Shown: piece by piece, positions 55,623 to 64,000 of the stretch
Layout: each line of letters starts with the position of its first letter
Numbering within the stretch: the first letter of the stretch is position 1
Source: Salminus brasiliensis
Taxonomy: Eukaryota; Chordata; Actinopteri; Characiformes; Bryconidae
Direction of reading: 5' to 3'
Length of the DNA: 64,000 nt
Assembly (NCBI RefSeq): GCF_030463535.1
Contig: NC_132896.1
Coordinates: 19,635,709 to 19,699,708, forward strand
The notes under the pieces: generated by a model
What the model was told of the DNA's origin: nothing
Seen by the model: only the letters and a program-made list of their open reading frames with translations
The model's database searches: none
Translations under genes and position numbers: made by a program

Positions 55623-58600
55623 AGAAAACTTTTTTTTATAGTAATTGTTTCTCATTAGTAATGTTGTAGAATTTTAAACGTTTTCTCATTCTACACATTA
55701 TCACCACCTAAATGCCACTGTCACCGGGTTTGATGAAGTCGCCTCAACATTGAGCAGAACAAGCGATCAATCCGTGATCATGCATTCTTCCTTTCACTCC
55801 GCTGCTGCAGTGAGGACACTAACTCCAGAGCTTTGTTAGTTAATTCTGAGATAAAAGAACCACCAGAAGAAACACCATCTTCACCACCTTCAAATACTTG
55901 TATGTGTAAACTGAGATTACAGCCAAAGCAATTGTAACAGACCTTAAGTCTAAGCATTTGAAATAATATAAACAATGATATTCAAACTTTTGACTGCTTT
56001 GTGTAATAACTACAAAACACTTACTACAAAATACTTGTAATTTTACTTTCAGTACTTGTTGAATACTTTAGTACCTCCACTGGTAAGTATGGTGCTTAAA
56101 GAACACTTCTACTTCTACTCAAGTCATTGATAGAGCACTTGTACTTTTACTCAAGTCTGGGTCTGTAGTACTTTATACATGTCTGACAGGAGCTTACTGT
56201 AAAATAGAGGGATTCTGGTCGTGTTAGCATTAAGCTACACCCTTTCTTTATTGTGAATCAAACAGTTTAACATGGAACAGTGACTATTTCAGTAAAGAGC
56301 TCTGGCACTCTGGCTCCTGATGCTATTTTCCATTTTCAACAACTGTCTGAAACCTGGTTAGGTTAACACCCATATTCATAGACATCACGTCATGACATAT
56401 CTAGGACTTCTAGAAGACCTGGAATGCTATTTTTTCAAATGAAATTGGCCAACTGGAAATCCAAAGGCGATTGGTTCATTCCTCTGTCATTTTCTAATTG
56501 TACTGATAGTGAATCTGATGCATTAGGCCTTCAGTTCTGCTTGTGAAGTCCCAACCAATAGAGCTTTCTTAGCTGTATCTAGCAAGACACTGTGGGAATC
56601 AAACCCGGACATGTTTTGTTGTTCATTTAAAAAAACTGAACAATGGATTTAAAGACTAGTATTATAATACGTGTAGAGTTTAAATACTTGAATGATTGTA
56701 TTTAAATTAAGACACAGAAGGCCTTGAGGGTTCCCCACTGGTATTTTGCTGCTAAGTAATGTGCTTCTCACTTTTTCTGTAAAGGTGCAATGTAATGTGA
56801 ACTGGAATGTAAGGAGGTGCCACAAAGATACTGAGCTAAGGATGTAGGGAAGATTTCATTGGTCGTGTATCTCTGCTGTGGTCAGCACAGAAGGTATTTG
56901 TGATGGCAATTAAGGAAAATCAACAGAGGTCAGCACTGATGCACTGTGCGCTGCTTTGTAATTCAAGCAAAGGCCAGAATGTCTCTAATTCACCAGCATT
57001 CCTCACAATCACTAGAGCCACTAGAGTGTGTGGGAGCAGTTTCTCCTTCTTGCCACTCCGGAGGAGGAAGTCTGTGATTCCGGACACAGTGCTGATAAAG
57101 CACCATCAGACCACACGGAAATATAACATGAAATGTATGCTAAAGCTGATTGTATGCATAAGCAATAAATCTCTCAAATATTCCATAACTATAATTTAAA
57201 ACATGCTGGGTCTGGAATTTATACAGCAAACTATTCTACTACTATCTATTCTACCTGACTGCTGATGCTATCTAGTTAGCAAGCATGTAAATGCTACACA
57301 GTTAGCAGCAAAAGGAAATGCGGAACAGTAATACAAACCCTGATAAAGCAATTGATTGGGTTCAAATCTTCAGAAATGGTCTGACGTTACATGCTCCTCG
57401 TTCTCTCCTCCGCCGTTTGTCCTGTAAGAAGTCACTTGCATAATGTAGGTGCAGTTCACTGTGGTCAAAGGCCAGCTCTCAGTACAGGTGGCATAGGCAG
57501 ATGCGTTGCACTGGTGTCGTTATGCATACACAAAGCTAAACAAAGGGGTAGTAACGGAATACATGTGACAGTGTTACATAATCAGTAACTGTAATCCACA
57601 GTTACAGGGAAAAAGTGAGTAATCAGATTGCAGTTCCATTTAAAAATAGAGTGACTACTGGCAGGATTACATTACAGCCTTAAAGGATCACTACTTTTTA
57701 CATGAGTGCATGTTTGTGAGATGCTGATGTTGTTTTTGAAGTTATTTGTGATTTTTTAAATTCTTTTTAATGTCTCACACAGAGCTGGTTTAGTGTAACA
57801 GCGCCCTCAGTGGAAAATCTGGAGCTTGCCCTCTCTGACATGGAAATTAAAAAAAAAATAATAATAATTGTGAAGAAAAATCAGTAGAAACATCACTGTC
57901 CAATGTAAATTAGGCTGTCCCGCAGTAAAACTTCTCTCTGCTTTAAAGCACTTGAACATTTGAAAGTAAGAAAATCTTTAGAATTCATTTAGACGAGTCA
58001 GGACTGCTGTATGACTAACTGACTACTGGATGCTGTGGCTGCATCTCAATTGAGTACTACACAGTAATATACACTGATCTAGACTATATGCAAATCTCAG
58101 TAGAGAGTGTTGAGCAGGTTGAGCAGCACAAAATAAATTTACATACTAATCCATTTTATACTAACAGGAAGTGATGAAGAATTGCTGTGCTAACATACAT
58201 CACTGCAAGGTCTTGCATCACTTACATCACTATCCGCCATTGTTTACTAGGCCGATTCTCAACCCGTGTTCTCCTCTGTACTTGTGTTCCTGTGGACTTG
58301 TGAAACGCCATCACGTGTATCCTAGTCCAAATGCCCGGATGTGTTCTTGTTCCGCCTGTGTTATTCAGGATGCATCAGGAGGTGGACTTGTCACAGCCAA
58401 ATATCCCAGAATGCACTACGCACCACACTGCTGTTTCAATTCAAATTTTGCACTCGTGAGTCAACTTGCCAAGTCTATACTACCAAGTACACTAGTTCTA
58501 ACTTACCGTACTTTGTATTGAGAATCCCTCCTCATTTAGTCCATCTGTGAACTAGCTCTTCTCTTTCAAATTTGATGTTTGAGTATACTCAACTTTTATC

Positions 58601-59827
58601 AATACGAGTAATTAGTATTCTGAGGTCATTTAGAGCAACCCATGTCTTCCTGTCTGTTGTTCAACAAGTGTGCAGGTGTGTTTCTGTGCAATATTTTAGT
58701 GTAAGTAGTTAATGGTGAATTAATTACAATGACTTTTAAGCTAGATCTTATATATTTACGCTGACACAATTAAACCTTTCTCAAATTGATGATGTTCTTT
58801 ATATTCTTACATGATCTAAAAAAGGGAGCTGCACTTTACACTGCCCTGCAAGAAAGCCCAGCATACACCAGTAAATCACACCAGCAAAAAACAGTTTAGA
58901 CCATTACAGATGAACATGGAATTCATGCTGGTCTGAACCGTTCGTTTCAGCCAGATGTTTAAACAGTTCATGGTTAATGGAGCAGTATAAATCATCCAAA
59001 ACACCTGGAATAAAATATTTTAATTTTTTACAATATTTTTACATTAATTTTGAAGATTAGGCTTTTGCCCCAGCAGTAATGGCGTAATCCTTAGTTTGAG
59101 GAGTATGGGTAGCGTGGATGTGGGTGAATTAAATCCAAGTACATAATACTTTTATATTCTTTTCTTTCCGAACACAGCAGCAACCATCTGTCGCTCTCCC
59201 CTCTCTCTTTTTTTTTCAGGCTCTCCTAATCAACACAGAGAGATAGATCCACTGTTTAACAGAACAGAGTAATCAAATCATCATTCTGACTAACATCTGA
59301 GCTGGAATATAAAATTTACAGAAACATATTTTATGAACTGTCATTTCATAGCATAAAACAAATTTAGTCTTACAATGGCATATAAAATGTAGGAGATGGA
59401 GGATTTGCTTCATATGAACATGAGATTGTTTAGTATTGGTGTCGACACATAGGACGGCTTCATATGAATTCATTCGTAAAGTTGTTTTTTTATGTTAATA
59501 TGTGCCTTTAAAAGTATTCCAAAAATAATGGAAAGTAATCAGAGCACATTACTGTAATACAGAAATCCTTTAGATTACCTTACAATTACATTGAACCTGT
59601 ATCTGAATACTAATACTAATACTAATACTTTAAAGCAACCCTCCCAACCCTGCCCATGTGATACCCCTCTGGAGTGGCTCTCACATACAAACCCCATCCA
59701 CTGCAGCTCAGGACCTGTGTTGCTTTCTTCAGCCTAAAAAACTGAGTTGCTGCAGTGAAATGGGCCTTAGAGTTTACTGTTGTGCCTGATTTAAACATGA
59801 GTATGCAGCAGGACTTCAGAATCAACA

Positions 59828-59860
59828 TGTGTGTGTGTGTGTGTGTGTGTATGTGTGTGC
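59828..59860. repeat. (GT)n microsatellite
   Basis: About 15 GT units with one A interruption. Confidence 0.85.
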
Positions 59861-60016
59861 GGGCTGGAAGCAAACACTGCCCTGGCCTGTTTCCTGTGCT
59901 GGCTCAAGAGCAGCCTCTTTTCATTTCCAGCATTTGTTAGTCATTTCCATTTGCAAGGTTTTATTTTGCAACCTTCCATTTCATGCTGGAAATTCCCCTC
60001 AGTATGAAAACCTTTG

Positions 60017-60057
60017 TGAGAAGAGAGAAGAGAGAAGAGAGAAGAGAGAAAAGAAGG
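60017..60057. repeat. (AGAGAAG)n minisatellite-like tract
   Basis: Five or so units of AGAGAAG in a purine run. The translated Arg/Glu-rich frame is not a gene. Confidence 0.8.
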
Positions 60058-60529
60058 GTTTACTGCTTGTATTCACTCAGCCCTGAATCTCTTTCTGGGT
60101 CTTTACTATGTCTGTATCTCCCTTCAAGGGCACTGGTTCTCCACTGGGACCTTGTTTTGAACAGCTCTGAATTCCCCACCACAGCGCTGTGAATCCCCCA
60201 ACATATTCATATGCCGTGCTAAAGCAGAAACGAAAGTCATGCCTCATGTCCATTTTGAGCATGATTTCATCATTTCTGTTATTGCTAGCAGTGCAAAGTC
60301 AGACAGTAATACAATTTACACTCTCTCAGTTCTGTGATCTTACAATAATTACAAAAATATGATCAGGAACCCTAGATGTAGTCGATCAGCCACAACATGC
60401 TTGAAATGTTTACAAGGCTGACGTTGCTAACCAATAAGGAACGTCTCTGTACATAAAAAGGGTTTGTTTGACCCCACTCAGTACTCACACAGTACAGGGG
60501 GAAAGTCTAGGGAGCTCAGTGCAGATCTG

Positions 60530-60595
60530 AGAAGATAAGATAGTCCTTTATTAGTCCCGCAGTGGGGAATTGTAGATGATTGTAGAAGTCAGGAT
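60530..60595. repeat. possible retroelement 3' tail
   Basis: ATAGTCCTTTATTAGTCCCG followed by CAGTGGGGAATTG resembles a sequence often found at the ends of fish retroelements. No body of an element is attached. Recognised from memory only. Confidence 0.3.
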
Positions 60596-61560
60596 TGTTT
60601 CTTGAAGCCATTGTTTTTGGCATTTTTACAATTGTAACAATGTTATATTATAGTGACATGAGTTATTTTCATAATATATGAAATATGATATGATATATAT
60701 ATATATACTACAGCAAGTAGTAATGTTAATGCGAAAACGCAGAATGACACATTTTCTTATGGTTTCCAAGGCAACAGATAAGAAACATTTGCCTAAGGTG
60801 ACTCAATCTATATTTGTATCTAGGGCCTCTGCCCAATTGTTTGAATGAACAGTCATCCCTGGAGAGTGATCACACACTCATAAGCACTCCCCCCACACCT
60901 CTTCACAAACCTCTACATGCTGAACTCACTTACCACCCTGTCCATGACTCATTGCTACGGCTGATATTAATGTCTGGTGATTTGCAAGAATTTCCTGAAC
61001 CTTTCTGGAAATCCAGGACAGAACACAGTAAATATTAAATTTAGCATTCCAATACCCTTACTTTAACCCTGGTAAAACCACAGAGCACTGTGCTACACAG
61101 GTGGTGGGAGATGAAAGGTCCCCATATGTGTGCATTAAGAGAGTCAGTAGTAGAGAGTGGATTCCTTGGCTTGGTTTCAGGTCGTGTTTGCTGTGAGTGT
61201 CTGAATAAATGCTTGATCAGACATATACCACATGTTGCTCATGACAGATGTGTCAATAGAGAGCAAACCAAGGAAACTGATATAAGATATAAGTATATTA
61301 TGATATAAGATATTAGAACAGTGTAAAGGCTCTTTATATGGCTACAATTAAGTCCCACTGGGGCTGACCGCAGGCATAGTTTTGTCTCCTGAAAACCCCT
61401 AAAGTAGTCAATCAGCCAAGTTTGTGAAGTTTATGTCTGTAGCTTTGCACTGGAGCTACAAGGCTAATGTAGCTAACATGTCATAGAAAACCTATAGATC
61501 AGAATACAGCAATGATTTTACTCATACATTTTAAATTTATATATAGTATTTAGTATTGTA

Positions 61561-61561
61561 A

Positions 61562-61601
<40 letters not shown>

Positions 61602-61611
61602 CACACATACA

Positions 61612-61660
<49 letters not shown>
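61561..61660. repeat. (TA)n microsatellite, compound
   Basis: Two TA runs separated by CATACACACATACAGTACA. Confidence 0.95.
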
Positions 61661-61661
<1 letters not shown>

Positions 61662-62640
61662 CAACACTAAATACTTTACTTTTATTTCAACTTAATATAA
61701 GAAAATAAAAAATTCAAAAGCAAAAACAAAACAAATAAAAAAACATGATTTTTAGTTTAATTCCAATGTTAAAAAATATGAACACATAAAAAACAGTCAG
61801 GTAAAGTCAAACTTTACATTTGCATTTTGCAGTTGCATTTTCAGGCTGTGGCCAATCAAATGTGATGGGAAGCAGTCTGACCGACTGACTGGTGTAGATA
61901 CAGGTACATGTAGACCAATAACGGCGGGGAGAAGGCAGGGCTTAAACAAGGACTTAAAATCCTGTCGACTGTAGCTGTCGATGTTGATGCAAACGCTGAC
62001 GTGAAATCCCGACCTGGCGCATTTTTCACATCCCAGTAAGAGAACGTATCGGGCAATAAGACGAAGATCACACTCAATTAAGTTACGGGTCTCTGATAAT
62101 GTATGACGTACTGTTATCTACAAAATGCTATAAACATGCTGATATTGCTGTTTTATGGCATTCAGTGGGGTCCAGTGTATGAAAGTATGTAAGGTTGAGA
62201 TAGTCTGAAGTAAGTGTGTGATGATTTCGCTAACTAAGCAGAGACATTATCCGCTATTACTATATTATTTAGCAGTACATCAGCAATGATGCAAACTCGG
62301 GCATCTACCATGTCTTGGGTGATGAACTACATCTGGGCTGAAGGGGGAAATTGGAGTTTAGGTTGAAGGGGCCTTTGGGCCACTTTGGCGTACCAGCGAG
62401 GGCCTCGCCATCACACAGCTGTTCTGTTTGTTTTTACATTTGCGTTAGCTAATTACACTAGGTAAGAAAGAGGAGCATTGTGGTGGAGCATAGTGGGCGC
62501 TTTGTGTTGGGAGCCCCTAGGCTAAGCGCTGAGAGTAGCGTTGCTGAGTGGTCAGCCTGTGCAGAAGCAACCTGCATGGAAAAAAATAGGGCCCTGCGTG
62601 AAGTGTTGATGGCCTTCACGAACAGAACGTGGGTCTGATC

Positions 62641-62643
<3 letters not shown>

Positions 62644-62700
<57 letters not shown>
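62644..62700. repeat. (GT)n microsatellite
   Basis: About 28 GT units. Confidence 0.95.
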
Positions 62701-62701
<1 letters not shown>

Positions 62702-64000
62702 TGACGTAGTGACGTTTCTTTCTGCTGTGGGCTCATTCAGATATGTGTGATGAAATGCAAGCTATTTTTGAGCACTGCCTCTACTTGGCACTGGGTTTAT
62801 ATGAGCGGATGCCACGCCCATCCTTTCCAGCCTCCCTCCCCCTTACTCTTGAAGTATCAAGCCTGAGGGAGGAGATACCCAAAGAGTTAGCTCAGGCTTT
62901 AGCCAACTCCCACACAGGCACATTAAAAGTGCTTCCCCCCCAGAATTACTGTAGAAGTACTTTAGGGTGTTTTTCACTGTTTTTCACTCTGTCCCAGCTC
63001 ATTTGTGGGATAACTTCTGCGAGGGCTCCAGGATTAACCGGCATCCTACATACTTACTTACAGAAGAGATGGCACTGCGTCAGAACTCGGATAAAGAACC
63101 AACCATTGAGCTCTTCATAAAGGTCAGTGCTGTGTAATGCTTGGAACTGAGCTCATTTAACTCATTAACTGAACTCATTTTAGATCAACCCAGATGTGGC
63201 CATGAACAACAGCTTGCTGATCGTTTCCAAAATTACAGCTCATGAGCTAAATTCAGTTCACAGCTAGAAAATAATCCAGATTATATAGTTATAATAGTTA
63301 TGTGTCTCAAAAGTTTTTTTTTTTAGCTGGAAAAATAGTTCTGGTCCATTTGCGCTTCTAATCTGAATAGAAAAGTGATGTGTGCCTTTTCTTTTTATCA
63401 CCAACTCACACGCAAGCATGAGGTACTCCTGACAGGACAGGGTCACACATTACTGCTCAAGCAGAGGAGGGAAGGTGGAGTACTCGTTTCAGTGCTGAAT
63501 GAGACGCTGCTGCACTCTGAGCTGAGATTTGCGGGCCTTTTATCAGCTCTCAGTGTGTAGAGGGGCAGAGATCCACTTTATGGGTAACCCGGATCTCTGC
63601 TTTCTGTCACCATGTTGTCATAGTTATGTAAAGCCTGCTGGTCTCGGTGAACAACCGTCGTCTCGTCCACTGCTCTTTATCATAACACACACACACTCAC
63701 ATACATAGCTCCAGAGCTGGGGAGACATCTTATCATCAAACACACACACGAGTAGAAGCGAGCCCACTGGAAATCCCTGGCCCCTTCCTGAGCCGGACAC
63801 ACCCACATAGAGACGCATGCAGAGGGTGTGCATGTGCGCACGCACACACACACATACGCACAAGTTGACGTATAGATGTCCCAGAGTTACATTCACACAT
63901 CAAAAACGCAGCAAAAAGGGTTCTGTATACTTAAAAAAAAAAAAAGGTTCCATGGTTCAATAGGTCATCAGAGAAACACGTACCGCAGGTGCTGTATTAT

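Larger units (their letters stand above)
53503..64000. other. right-hand intergenic region, no gene recognised
   Basis: Upstream of the eva-1 gene I find no exon with family motifs on either strand. Contents are repeats: a CTCCAAAATGG/ATTGGTCC family fragment near 54,340, a MITE-like element at 55,430-55,620, microsatellites at 59,828, 60,017, 61,561 and 62,644, and an AGAACC-family scrap near 63,910. The eva-1 promoter should lie just right of 53,226. Confidence 0.5.

Noticed and set aside
62743-63120. 125-codon plus-strand frame near the right end
   Set aside because: Begins with a plausible acceptor-like CATTCAG and reads like protein for about 40 residues, but I recognise no family and see no matching exons.

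Overview
The window is vertebrate nuclear DNA, almost certainly from a ray-finned fish. The signs are short coding exons with GT..AG introns, a fish-type Tc1/mariner element with long inverted repeats, a tRNA-derived SINE of the kind common in otophysan fish, many dinucleotide microsatellites and several families of small dispersed repeats. The species cannot be told from the sequence alone. I see no bacterial, viral, CRISPR or rRNA/tRNA gene content.

Three protein-coding genes lie head to tail on the minus strand. (1) At 43,010-53,225 is an eva-1 family gene: 8 exons and 423 aa, with a signal peptide, two SUEL-type galactose-binding lectin domains and one membrane span. (2) At about 39,225 (or 37,442) down to 19,798 is ocrl, the inositol polyphosphate 5-phosphatase mutated in Lowe syndrome in man. 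It has 23 confidently placed exons including the 24-base alternative exon '18a', all in frame (2,868 nt without exon 1). Domains run PH, proline-rich linker, 5-phosphatase, ASH, RhoGAP-like. The very short first coding exon is only guessed. (3) From 15,239 leftwards past the window edge is a divergent intermediate-filament gene. Seven in-frame exons (305 codons) cover the head, coil 1A, coil 1B, the linker and the start of coil 2; the rest is not visible.

The spaces between genes and the larger introns are packed with repeats: a frameshifted Tc1/mariner copy (10.5-12.0 kb) beside a hAT-like non-autonomous element with an 8-bp target duplication (12.1-12.8 kb), degenerate Tc1 remnants at 28.9-29.8, 40.3-41.0 and 51.9-52.6 kb, a tRNA-SINE at 39.5 kb and a second copy nested inside the 52-kb Tc1 remnant, and long (TA)n and (CA)n tracts. 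The right end, 53.3-64 kb, shows no gene I can support.

The three genes are not an operon and need not work together. ocrl acts on PI(4,5)P2 in endosomes, Golgi and clathrin-coated pits; the eva-1 protein is a cell-surface lectin-like receptor; the filament protein is cytoskeletal. I did not find an undescribed system. The most interesting points are in ocrl: alternative exon 18a changes the last residue of a clathrin box, there is a possible 6-base micro-exon in the linker, and the linker carries SH3-type proline motifs but no FEDNF adaptor motif. The unusual intermediate-filament gene is also worth a look.
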